Below are positions 8,293 to 16,314 of a stretch of 64,000 nucleotides of DNA, piece by piece. Numbering within the stretch: position 1 is the stretch's first letter; each line of letters opens with the position of its first letter. This DNA is from Pseudarthrobacter sp. PS3-L1 (GTDB lineage Bacteria; Actinomycetota; Actinomycetes; Actinomycetales; Micrococcaceae). A program made the translations under genes and the position numbers. Below the pieces are notes generated by a model. It was not told the origin of the DNA, did no database searches, and saw only the letters and a list, made by a program, of their open reading frames with translations. The stretch lies in assembly GCF_030063285.1 (NCBI RefSeq), contig NZ_JASISU010000002.1:248001-312000 (forward strand), given 5' to 3'.

Positions 8293-9014
8293 GCGTGCAC
8301 CACGGAGGGAACGGCAGTGGGGGACAGGACGCCTTGGTCGAGTCGAAAGCAGGACCTCGCCAGCGCAGCAACATTGACGTCGTGGGTGATGGTTACCAAC
8401 GCTGCTCCGGACTCGGTGGCCACGGTATCCAGGAGTGTCATCACGGCCTGGCCAGTGTCGACGTCAAGCGCTCCGGTAGGTTCATCGGCGAGGATCAGGC
8501 GCGGCTTGCGGACCAGAGCGCGGGCGATCGCCACGCGCTGCTGCTCGCCACCGGAAAGCATGGTGGGGCGCGTCTGGGCGCGGTGTGAAAGCCCCACCCT
8601 GTCCAGCATGTCCATGGCCAGGTCCCTGCGCTTCCAGAAATCACGGCCTTTGGCATAGAGGAGGGGAGTGATGACGTTATCCAGCGCGCTGCGTCCAGGC
8701 AGCAGGTTGAACTGCTGGAAAACAAATCCTACGGCGCTGCCCCTCAGTGTTGCCCGGGCGTTGCTGCGCAGCTTTTTCACTGGTTCGCCCTGGAACGTCA
8801 GTTCCCCCGTGGTGGGCAGATCCAAGAGCCCCAGGAGGTTCAAAAGGGTTGATTTACCGCACCCGGATCTACCGATGATGGCGGTATGATCTCCGCTGTG
8901 GACGCGGAGGTTGATCCCGCGCAGGATATGTAGCTCCTGATCGTCGGGGAGTACCACGGTGCGGGTCACGCCAACCAGGGCTACGAGCTCTTCTGTGCTG
9001 CGCTCATCCTGCAC
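8289..9014 (-). CDS. ABC transporter ATP-binding protein (MacB/LolD type)
   Basis: A 241-residue ATPase with Walker A GRSGCGKST, a Q-loop in FQQFNLL, the signature LSGGEQQRVAIARAL, Walker B LILADEPTGALD and a switch His in ITHD. This is the MacB/LolD/FtsE-like subfamily that energises mechanotransmission-type transporters instead of moving substrate through the membrane. It sits between the adaptor gene (2-bp gap upstream) and the permease gene (4-bp overlap downstream), so the three are almost certainly co-transcribed and co-translated. Confidence 0.93.
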   Translation of the reverse strand: MQDERSTEELVALVGVTRTVVLPDDQELHILRGINLRVHSGDHTAIIGRSGCGKSTLLNLLGLLDLPTTGELTFQGEPVKKLRSNARATLRGSAVGFVFQQFNLLPGRSALDNVITPLLYAKGRDFWKRRDLAMDMLDRVGLSHRAQTRPTMLSGGEQQRVAIARALVRKPRLILADEPTGALDVDTGQAVMTLLDTVATESGAALVTITHDVNVAALARSCFRLDQGVLSPTAVPSVVHA

Positions 9015-9016
9015 GG

Positions 9017-10192
9017 TCAGCCGCCCATCGGGTATGCGCCGGGATTATTGATGTCAGGCTGCCCAGGTGCCCCGGGGATGAACTCCAGGACGTAGTCGCC
9101 TTCATCGAGGCCCGAGACGATCTCCACCACGGTGCCGTCATTGAGGCCCAACTGAACCGTGCGCTTTTCCGGGTCCGCTGCTCCGGGAGGGTTTCCCTCG
9201 CTGCCACCTGCACCGTTGGGCGCAGAGGGATCAGGCGCTGGATCGCTGGCCAGGAAGACAATTCCTTCGGTCACTGTGCCCTGGACAGCTGTCAGTGGCA
9301 GGGTAATGACGTTCGCGGACTCGCCGGCAGTCACCGTCATGCTGGCACCCAGCCCGGCAAAAACGCTGACGTCGGCAGGAACCGGGCAACTCAGTTTGCC
9401 TGTCGCTGGACCGCCCCCGCCGGCAGACCCACCGCCAGGTGCTGGCACCATCGCCGCCGGCACTGATCTCCCGACTCCACCGCCGCCAACGGATGCTCCG
9501 GCGCTGCCCGATTCCTCGGTGCTGGTGGCGCTGGTCAGGACAGGTTCTGAACAGGTGAACGGTCCTGGTCCGCCCGTGACGTTGATTTCCGCGGACCCAG
9601 GTTTCGCCAGCAGCCGGTACTGCTGTGCTGCATCGACTGTGCCGCTGACGGTAAAAGTTCCTGGATCGACGCTGCCTGAGACTTCTCCTACGCTGATCTG
9701 CTGGTCAAGGAGGACCGTCAGTGTCTTCAGGGTTCCCGAAGATTCCGCCAGGACGTTTGTGTAGGTATACGTGGGTTGGGGGACGGCGGGGGTGCGGCTT
9801 TCCTGCCCCGCACCTTCCGGGGCATCCCCGGTCGGCGCGTTCGACGTCGTGGTCCCCGACTCGGGCTGAATTTCTGTCTTGACCTGGAACAACGGGTCGC
9901 CGTTGCGGACCGCCGCGCCAGGCTGCAGGAAAAGGTAATTGACGGTGCCGGCAACTGTGCTGCGGATCTGCTCGTCGGCGTCGCCCTGGACGGTGGCGTC
10001 AATTTCCACCCGGTTCGTCACTGTCGCCCGGGTTGCCTGGATGGCTGGTGTGCTGACACTGGCGGCTGGACCAGCGAGTGCAGGTTCGGAGTCCAGCCCG
10101 TCGACGAAGGCAATTTTGACCAGGGCTACAGCTATCACTGCAAAAACCCCCAGCCAGGCCACGGGCATGATGACGCGACGGAATATTCTCAT
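9017..10192 (-). CDS. Efflux adaptor (HlyD/MacA-like membrane fusion protein)
   Basis: A 391-residue protein with one N-terminal transmembrane helix (about residues 9-28) and the rest outside the membrane. A split biotinyl/lipoyl-like domain is seen in STVAGTVNYLFLQPGAAVRNGDPLFQV and again near LAESSGTLKTL, and a C-terminal domain resembles the MacA membrane-proximal part (GLNDGTVVEIVSGLDEGDYV). A Gly/Ser/Pro-rich insertion lies between two cysteines (FTCSEP and LSCPVP) that may form a disulfide. It is first in the efflux operon. A perfect 8-bp inverted repeat lies 28-48 bp upstream of the start. Confidence 0.8.
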   Translation of the reverse strand: MRIFRRVIMPVAWLGVFAVIAVALVKIAFVDGLDSEPALAGPAASVSTPAIQATRATVTNRVEIDATVQGDADEQIRSTVAGTVNYLFLQPGAAVRNGDPLFQVKTEIQPESGTTTSNAPTGDAPEGAGQESRTPAVPQPTYTYTNVLAESSGTLKTLTVLLDQQISVGEVSGSVDPGTFTVSGTVDAAQQYRLLAKPGSAEINVTGGPGPFTCSEPVLTSATSTEESGSAGASVGGGGVGRSVPAAMVPAPGGGSAGGGGPATGKLSCPVPADVSVFAGLGASMTVTAGESANVITLPLTAVQGTVTEGIVFLASDPAPDPSAPNGAGGSEGNPPGAADPEKRTVQLGLNDGTVVEIVSGLDEGDYVLEFIPGAPGQPDINNPGAYPMGG

Positions 10193-10219
10193 TGGTTCCC
10201 CCCAAAGTGTTGATCACAT

Positions 10220-10240
10220 CCAGCAGAAGCAATCTGCTGG
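10220..10240. promoter_or_regulatory. Inverted repeat upstream of efflux operon
   Basis: Perfect 8-bp arms CCAGCAGA and TCTGCTGG (10220-10227, 10233-10240) around a 5-base spacer. It lies in the 226-bp divergent region between the efflux operon and chorismate mutase. It could be an operator or a 5' leader hairpin of the efflux mRNA; no regulator gene is adjacent. Confidence 0.45.
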
Positions 10241-10418
10241 AAATGCATACCGAGAATATACCCGTCGGAGTGCCTGATGGCTTGTCATCTTCATTCCGCG
10301 GGGGAGTCGCACCGGGCCCCGTGCCTGGTGTGTGGAACACACTTCTACAGCGTGGTCATCGATGGACTGCTGATGACATGAAGTCGACGCGGGCCGTCCG
10401 CTTCGATACTGTCAGGCT

Positions 10419-10739
10419 ATGGCTACAATTCAGGGAAAAGACCGGGACGCAGCTGCTGACAGAGGACAGCTGGCTGCAGTGCGCATTGCTGTTGACGAAG
10501 TGGATGAGCAGATTGTTGCCCTGATTGCCCGCCGCGAACGCCTGATCCGCATTGCCGGAACCCTCAAGGGAGACGATGCGGAGGTTCGCGCGCCTGGCCG
10601 TGTTGAGCGAGTCATAGAGCACGTCCGGTCTGTAGCGGTCAAGAAAGACGTTGACCCGGATATTGTCGAGTCGACCTACCGTTCCATGATCTCCGGCTTC
10701 ATTGAACTGGAGATGAAAGTCCACCACGAAAACGGCTAG
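10419..10739 (+). CDS. Chorismate mutase (AroQ class)
   Basis: A 106-residue all-helical AroQ-type chorismate mutase converting chorismate to prephenate for Phe/Tyr synthesis. Visible family features are VDEVDEQIVALIARRERL in helix 1, the lysine in AGTLKGD, a following R-x-x-R-V loop (APGRVERVIEH), and the C-terminal YRSMISGFIELE helix. Length fits the monofunctional cytoplasmic type and there is no signal peptide. It is not in an operon with other aromatic genes, which lie 45 kb away. Start ATG 10419; weak upstream ribosome site. Confidence 0.85.
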   Translation: MATIQGKDRDAAADRGQLAAVRIAVDEVDEQIVALIARRERLIRIAGTLKGDDAEVRAPGRVERVIEHVRSVAVKKDVDPDIVESTYRSMISGFIELEMKVHHENG

Positions 10740-10756
10740 GCCCGCTGTTCGGCTGC

Positions 10757-11155
10757 CTACAAAGCCTCTTCGACAGCAACTCCGGACTGGAATTCCCGTC
10801 CATCGGCCTCGCTGAACGCCGTCATGACGTGCCCTTTCCCCAGGCCATGAACTGCCGCCATGGGGAAGTTGCCGGTAATGGTGCTTCCGGAATGGGTCAC
10901 CCCTGCGAGGTCATAGTTCTCTTCCGTGCCCTGTTCGTGGCTGAAGGCGAAAAAGGCAATCGCCTCGCCATTCATGAATTCGATGCCGAGCCTGCGCTGC
11001 GACGAGTAGTCCGGACTTGCCGCCACCAGCCCCACCACATATGCGCCCTGGCCGGGAATGTTCCCATCAATGTCGAAGGTAGCCACCAGCGAGGACTCTT
11101 CCGCTGAGATACTGACGTGCTTTAGGAGTGCGTCATGGGTAGTCATGTTCTCCAT
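10757..11155 (-). CDS. Hypothetical protein
   Basis: A protein of 132 residues from ATG 11155 (or 129 from ATG 11146). I do not recognise the family. It is soluble, acidic and beta-rich in appearance, with no signal peptide or membrane segment and no clear catalytic motif. The frame continues upstream to 11245, but that part would run through the LexA-like palindrome and reads as non-coding. It is convergent with chorismate mutase (17-bp gap) and divergent from the DUF6504-dnaE2 cassette, sharing that promoter region. Confidence 0.6.
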   Translation of the reverse strand: MENMTTHDALLKHVSISAEESSLVATFDIDGNIPGQGAYVVGLVAASPDYSSQRRLGIEFMNGEAIAFFAFSHEQGTEENYDLAGVTHSGSTITGNFPMAAVHGLGKGHVMTAFSEADGREFQSGVAVEEAL

Positions 11156-11232
11156 CCTGCTCCCTGAGTGGACCGGCGTCCACCCTTGGTTCACAGCATC
11201 TGGGATTTGTCCGAGCCTCGCCGTACACTGAA

Positions 11233-11258
11233 TGTATTCGAACATATATTCGAATACA
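11233..11258. promoter_or_regulatory. LexA/SOS-box-like palindrome
   Basis: Perfect 10-bp inverted repeat TGTATTCGAA (11233-11242) and TTCGAATACA (11249-11258) around CATATA. It includes TCGAAC-ATAT-ATTCGA (11238-11253), one mismatch from the actinobacterial LexA consensus TCGAAC-N4-GTTCGA. It lies 97 bp before the DUF6504-dnaE2 start, just after a TACACT -10 candidate (11224-11229). Confidence 0.75.
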
Positions 11259-11354
11259 TACCTGGTGGCGAGAAGCCGCCGTCAGTTAATTCATCGTGGC
11301 AAGGCGTACCACTCGCGTATTCCAACGGGACGATGGGCTTGTTCGGGAGGGATC

Positions 11355-11846
11355 ATGGGCATATTCAGCGAGGGCCTAGACGTTGCGTGCACTCCCGACG
11401 GCCAGCCGGTTCGCCTGGAGTGGAGGGACGTGGCGTACGTGGTTTGTGCAGAGCCGGTGCGGTGGTTTGAACGCCGCCAATGGTGGGCAGAGGATGCCAG
11501 GGCCCCGTTAGGGCAGGGGCAGGGAATTGTGGACCACGAAATCTGGCGCCTCCAGGTCTTGCCGGAACAGGCCGCCCCAGCCAAGAACCCTGCGGCAGCC
11601 AGCCATCGCAGCAGAGGCCACAGTCTGGAATACGCTGGCCTGGATGCCAACGACAGCGATGCCCCCGATCATGGCGAGCCCGGCTTTGGGGACATGGAAG
11701 ACGGGTACCCAGACCACGACGACAGCCCCGCCCACGGAGACAGCGCTGCGCTGGACATCCTCACGTTTGATCTGAGTCGACATGCCGGGAGCGGCAGATG
11801 GCGGATGGTGCGGATCCATGATGCGCTCAGGGTCCAGGGCTCATGA
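11355..11846 (+). CDS. DUF6504-like protein of the dnaE2 cassette
   Basis: A 163-residue protein with the DUF6504-type core: DGQPVRLEWRDVAYVV, then PVRWFERRQWW, then VDHEIWRLQVLPE (about residues 15-80). The C-terminal half is low-complexity, rich in Asp, His and Gly. The family is commonly encoded beside Y-family/ImuB-like polymerases and DnaE2 in actinobacteria, but its function is unknown. Start ATG 11355 is preceded by GGGAGGG. The stop overlaps the dnaE2 start by 4 bp (ATGA), implying coupling and shared control by the upstream LexA-like box. Confidence 0.7.
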   Translation: MGIFSEGLDVACTPDGQPVRLEWRDVAYVVCAEPVRWFERRQWWAEDARAPLGQGQGIVDHEIWRLQVLPEQAAPAKNPAAASHRSRGHSLEYAGLDANDSDAPDHGEPGFGDMEDGYPDHDDSPAHGDSAALDILTFDLSRHAGSGRWRMVRIHDALRVQGS

Positions 11847-14800
11847 GCTTCACGCATCTCCATGTCGCCACGGCCTTCAGCGCCCACTACGGAGTCTCGT
11901 GGCCAGAAGAACTGGCACAGGCAGCCAGCGCGCAGGGTGCTACTGCGCTCGCATGCACTGACAGGGATGGGCTCTACGGCACCATCAAACACCTTCGGGC
12001 GTGCATGAAAGAAGGCCTTGACCCCATCGTTGGCGTCGACTTGGCTGTCTTCGATGCTGACGGTGACCTCCGCACACAGGTTGCGGGCCGCGTCGTCGTA
12101 CTGGCCCACGGCCATAACAGCGGCGCTGGTTACCGTGCGCTCTGCAGGCTTATATCTGACGCCCACGCACGCACATCAGGCAAGGCCGGAGGAGCGGTAC
12201 CCATTGCCGTGACCCGGGCAGAGCTGGCATCCAGGGTCCTGGACCCTGAAACTCTCAATCCTGTCCTGACAGTTTTACTGGGTCCGGAATCTGACGTTGG
12301 CCAGGCAATGGGGGCGCGGCGGTACCTGCATCCGCGCACCCTGTATAAAGCATGGCTTGATGCGATGCCGCCCCGCACCCTCGTTACCGAAGTGGTGACC
12401 CAGCTCAGTGCGCCCGGCCGGCTCTTCAGCACGTCCCATGCAGTGCGGATGCTCAAACTAGCAGCAGAACACGCCGTGCCGGCCATCCTGACCAATGCCG
12501 TCAGGTACGCGTCCGAAGATGGTGCACCCACCGCAGATGTCCTGGAATCGGCACGGACCCTGACGTCCATGCCGGAACTGCTGTCCAGCAACCGCTCCGT
12601 GACACCCAACGGCCAGGCATGGCTCAAGGACCCGGCTGCCATGACCAGGCTTGGCCAGGAGGTCATTGCGGCCGCAGGATTTGGTGCAGCTGACCTCACC
12701 CAGCTCCTGGCGCAAACCGAGGCGCTCGCGGACCGCTGTCGCCAGGATCCGGTGACAGACATGGGCTGGAAGCAGCCGGTGGTTCCGGAAACCGCCATCC
12801 TGGGAATCACCCAGCACCCACAGCGGGAACTGGAGCAGCGGTGCGAGGCGGGGATCACCAGGCGTTTCCCGGGTATAGCCGGGCAGGATCAGGAGTCCAT
12901 GCGGCGCACGCTGAATCATGAGCTGAAGATCATCGAAGACCTGGGTTTTTCCTCCTACTTCCTGACGGTGGCAGAAGTGTCCCGCATGATCCAGGACATG
13001 AACGTCCGTGCTGCTGCACGTGGGTCGGGTGCATCCAGCCTGGTCAATTACCTGATTGGGGTCAGCCAGGTGAATCCACTGGAACACAACCTCATCTTTG
13101 AACGCTTCCTTTCCAGGGACAGAGCCACACTGCCGGATATCGACATTGATGTTGAAAGCGCCGAGCGGCACAACGTCTACCGGAAAATTTTCGACAGGTT
13201 TGGTTCTGCGCGGGTGAGCCTGATGAGCATGCAGAACGGGTACCGGGCTAGGGGTGCGGTTCGGGATGCGGGGATGGCGCTGGGGATGGACGACGGCGAC
13301 GTTGGCCTGATTGCCAAGCAGCTCTGGCGCTTTTCGGCCAGGAACTTCCGCGAAGCACTAGTGGAGAAGCCGGAACTGCGCGATTTTGCCAGCCGGGTGG
13401 AAAATCGGGATCTCAGTGAGAACCAGCAGCTGGACCTTTTGGTGGATCTCACTGAACGGCTGGACCGGTTGCCGCGCCACATCTCCATGCATCCCTGCGG
13501 GGTCATCCTAGGAGACGCAACGCTCCTGGACAGGACACCAGTGCAGCCCAGCGGAATGGGGCTGCCCATGAGTCAGTTTGATAAACACGACATGGATCCC
13601 ATGGGCATGCTCAAACTCGATGTCCTGGGCGTGCGGATGCAAAGCGCCATGGCTTTTGCTGTGCGGGAAGTTATTCGGCTGCACCCCTCCAAAGCAGAAG
13701 TAGTGGCAGCGGGAAAGCACCAGCCTGGCCCGGACGGAACGGGGCCTGACTACATTGCGGAGAACGGGTTGATCGACCTCAACGCGGTGCCGCTTGATGA
13801 TCCGGCAACGTTTGATCTCATCAGGACCACCCATACGCTTGGCTGTTTCCAGATCGAATCCCCTGGGCAGCGGGAACTGATTGGGAAGCTTGCGCCACGG
13901 GACTTCAACGATCTCATCATTGACATCTCCCTCTTCCGCCCTGGGCCCATGAAATCGGACATGGTGCGCCCCTTCCTGGAACACCGGCACGGCTTCGCGC
14001 CGGAGAAATATCCACATCCGCTTCTTCGGCCCTATCTTGAGGAGACCCACGGGGTCACTGTCTTCCATGAGCAGATCCTGAATACTCTGAACACCATGAC
14101 AGGGTGTGGGCTGGCCACAGCGGACGAGTACCGGCGACTCTTGGGAAGCGAAACAGGGGAACCCTTTGTGGAACAGAAATTCCGTGAGGGCTCATCTATC
14201 AACGGCTTCTCGCAGGACGTCATCAACAGTGTCTGGGGAACGTTGAAGGCTTTTGGCAGCTTTGGCTTTTGCAAGGCCCATGGTGCTGCCTTCGCTGTGC
14301 CCACCTATCAGTCCGCCTGGCTCAAGACCCACCATCCTGAGGCGTTCCTGGCCGGGATCTGGGAACACGACCCCGGAATGTATCCAAAGCGGCTTCTGGT
14401 GGCAGAAGCTCGGCGAATGGGAATCCCCATCCTGCCGCTCGACATCAACAGCAGCGCAGCCGAATACCGGGTGGAGCGCATCCCGGACGGGCCCTATCGT
14501 AGCAGATTGGGCATCCGGCTGAGCCTCAAGGGAATCTATGGCCTGTCCGGGGCGGAAGTGACACGGATTGCGGCAGGGCAGCCCTACGACTCCCTAGCAG
14601 ATCTGCGGACCAGATCGCGACTGAGCAAACCAAGTATTAGGCGGCTTGCGCAACTGGGTGCCTTTGACTCCTTGCACAGGGGGTCCGGGGGAGCTGCGAA
14701 CCGGGCCGACCTGGTCCAGCACCTGCAGGCGTTGCAGACCGCAGGCAGCAGCAAAAAAGGAATCCAGGTTATTGATGGACAGCTTGCGTTCGCTTTGGGA

Positions 14801-15316
14801 GACGTTGAACTTGCCAACATCAAAGCTGTCCTGCCGCCACCGACCCAGGTGGAAAATGTTCGTACTGAACTTGACCTCATGGCCATGGATGTCAGTGCAC
14901 ACCTCATGGACAGCCATCGCCCGTTGCTGGACAGGATAGGAGTTGTGACGGCAGACAAGCTGCTGGGCCTGCGCAATGGAACCGACGTCATGGTGGCCGG
15001 CGTCCGGGTTGCAACCCAGACCCCGCCCATGCGCGGTGGACGTCGCGTGGTGTTCATCAGCCTCGATGATGGCACGGGATGTGTGGACACTGTCTTTTTC
15101 CATGAAGCGCAGGAGCAAGCGGGTCCGATGCTTTTTAATACCCGGTTGCTCCTGGTGCGTGGGACCACGCGACGGACCGGGCCCCGGGGCATCAGCCTCA
15201 GCGCAAGCATGGCCTGGGATCTCGGCGCCACGGATACGCTTCCGCTAGAACAGGTGCTCCCCGAACTTGTGCCTTCGCGGCAAGGGCTTGATGCAGATGC
15301 CGGAGCCCGGGCCTGA
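11843..15316 (+). CDS. dnaE2: Error-prone DNA polymerase DnaE2 (ImuC)
   Basis: An 1157-residue C-family polymerase. It has an N-terminal PHP domain (about 1-240), palm/fingers with catalytic acidic residues in LPDIDIDVES (about residue 430), helix-hairpin-helix elements around LSKPSIRRLAQLGAFDSL, and a C-terminal OB fold (TDVMVAGVRV to DDGTGCVDTVFF). DnaE2 performs damage-tolerant, mutagenic synthesis in the SOS response. The PHP metal site is degenerate: the second His of the usual HxH is Ala (HVA at 7-9) and TDHDG is TDRDG (R41), so proofreading there is unlikely. No imuA' or imuB gene is adjacent. Confidence 0.93.
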   Translation: MSFTHLHVATAFSAHYGVSWPEELAQAASAQGATALACTDRDGLYGTIKHLRACMKEGLDPIVGVDLAVFDADGDLRTQVAGRVVVLAHGHNSGAGYRALCRLISDAHARTSGKAGGAVPIAVTRAELASRVLDPETLNPVLTVLLGPESDVGQAMGARRYLHPRTLYKAWLDAMPPRTLVTEVVTQLSAPGRLFSTSHAVRMLKLAAEHAVPAILTNAVRYASEDGAPTADVLESARTLTSMPELLSSNRSVTPNGQAWLKDPAAMTRLGQEVIAAAGFGAADLTQLLAQTEALADRCRQDPVTDMGWKQPVVPETAILGITQHPQRELEQRCEAGITRRFPGIAGQDQESMRRTLNHELKIIEDLGFSSYFLTVAEVSRMIQDMNVRAAARGSGASSLVNYLIGVSQVNPLEHNLIFERFLSRDRATLPDIDIDVESAERHNVYRKIFDRFGSARVSLMSMQNGYRARGAVRDAGMALGMDDGDVGLIAKQLWRFSARNFREALVEKPELRDFASRVENRDLSENQQLDLLVDLTERLDRLPRHISMHPCGVILGDATLLDRTPVQPSGMGLPMSQFDKHDMDPMGMLKLDVLGVRMQSAMAFAVREVIRLHPSKAEVVAAGKHQPGPDGTGPDYIAENGLIDLNAVPLDDPATFDLIRTTHTLGCFQIESPGQRELIGKLAPRDFNDLIIDISLFRPGPMKSDMVRPFLEHRHGFAPEKYPHPLLRPYLEETHGVTVFHEQILNTLNTMTGCGLATADEYRRLLGSETGEPFVEQKFREGSSINGFSQDVINSVWGTLKAFGSFGFCKAHGAAFAVPTYQSAWLKTHHPEAFLAGIWEHDPGMYPKRLLVAEARRMGIPILPLDINSSAAEYRVERIPDGPYRSRLGIRLSLKGIYGLSGAEVTRIAAGQPYDSLADLRTRSRLSKPSIRRLAQLGAFDSLHRGSGGAANRADLVQHLQALQTAGSSKKGIQVIDGQLAFALGDVELANIKAVLPPPTQVENVRTELDLMAMDVSAHLMDSHRPLLDRIGVVTADKLLGLRNGTDVMVAGVRVATQTPPMRGGRRVVFISLDDGTGCVDTVFFHEAQEQAGPMLFNTRLLLVRGTTRRTGPRGISLSASMAWDLGATDTLPLEQVLPELVPSRQGLDADAGARA

Positions 15317-15332
15317 GGGTTAGGCTCGTAGC

Positions 15333-15686
15333 ATGCCCAATCGTGACCGGTTCCGCCGGCTACTGGAAGTCGAACGCAGCGAAAAAATGAGTCTTATCAC
15401 GGCTCTTCGCGCAGATATCGCCGCAGCATATTCGGCCCGGCGTGACTCCAACGTGGATGACGAACATGATCCCGAAGGCTCCACCATAGCTTTTGAGCTA
15501 TCCCAGGCCTCGTCCCTGGTTGACCAGAGCCAGGCGAAACTTGTCCAGGTGGAAGCCGCTTTGGGGCGTCTTGCCGACGGCACCTTCGGCCTGTGCCTGA
15601 GCTGCGGCAGGATGATTGCCGAAGGCCGGCTTGAAGCCAGGCCGTGGACCCCATACTGCATCGACCATGCTGCCCTGAAGCACTGA
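15333..15686 (+). CDS. TraR/DksA family zinc-finger protein
   Basis: A 117-residue protein with a long N-terminal helical part and a C-terminal DksA/TraR-type zinc finger: CLSCG, then 18 residues on CIDH, giving a C-x2-C...C-x2-H set of ligands. Such proteins act on RNA polymerase through its secondary channel or have unknown roles in actinobacteria. The coiled-coil tip acidic residues of E. coli DksA are not clearly conserved. Start ATG 15333, 16 bp after dnaE2, so it may be read through from that gene. A small GC hairpin (15706-15718) follows the stop. Confidence 0.8.
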   Translation: MPNRDRFRRLLEVERSEKMSLITALRADIAAAYSARRDSNVDDEHDPEGSTIAFELSQASSLVDQSQAKLVQVEAALGRLADGTFGLCLSCGRMIAEGRLEARPWTPYCIDHAALKH

Positions 15687-16314
15687 TCGATCGCGGGGGA
15701 GGGCAGCCCTGGCAGGGCAAGCTTTGCAGCCTTGTTGTGGAACGCCAGAAGTCACCCGGGCGCAACGACGATGCCCTTCCCCCAATCGCTCGTTGACACG
15801 GCCACTCCTTTCATGAAGGGAAATGCCACTGCCTGCGGGGGTTGCTGCACCGACCCCTGCTGCCGTGCAGATACTTCTCTCGGCCCACGCCGGGTCCTTG
15901 CGTCCGTGCGTCGTCCCGTATTGGATCTGGCTACCTACCGAAGAGCTTTGCAAAGAAACCCTTATCGGTTGACTTTTCCTGTTCGTGTCCACGGCAGCGC
16001 TGGGAAGCTGGAACGCCGCGCATGACCTGGTCCACGTGCTGTCCGCAGCCCGCCCATGTCGTTTTCTGGCACTTTTTGCATGTCACTGCCTGGCACATCT
16101 GTTTGCTCCCTTGTTCATTGAGGTGATTATTCGATTATACCCCTGGGGGTATCAAATCTATACGTCCAACCATGGGCCGCTGTTTCAGGGGAGGTGTTGG
16201 GGCCCCTCACCGTCGTCGGACGTTCACTAAAAACAGATAGCATTGACGGTGGCTGGCTGTGGTCCCCGTATGCCACAAGCTATGAAGCCCCACCTGAATA
16301 CCTAGGAGACACCC
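15687..16314. other. 628-bp gene-poor gap before thrS
   Basis: No convincing gene is seen on either strand. It contains a weak hairpin at 15706-15718, a short cysteine-rich frame at 15813-16025 without a ribosome site, the CsoR/CstR-like operator at 16137-16152 with an apparent promoter, and the long thrS leader. I found no T-box sequence (TGGNACCGCG-type) in the leader. Confidence 0.6.
16137..16152. promoter_or_regulatory. CsoR/CstR-type operator overlapping a promoter
   Basis: ATACCCC-TG-GGGGTAT is a perfect palindrome of the kind bound by the copper sensor CsoR and the persulfide sensor CstR. It overlaps a plausible -10 (ATTATA, 16134-16139) spaced 17 bp from TTGTTC (16111-16116). The next plus-strand gene is thrS, 163 bp downstream; no copper or sulfur gene is nearby. 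Confidence 0.65.

Noticed and set aside
15985..16230. Small frame with a hydrophobic stretch in the thrS upstream gap
   Set aside because: It runs straight through the CsoR/CstR-like operator and promoter and has no ribosome site, so it is unlikely to be translated.
16100..16314. T-box riboswitch before thrS
   Set aside because: I looked for the conserved T-box core and a following terminator and found neither. The same holds for the short leader of alaS.
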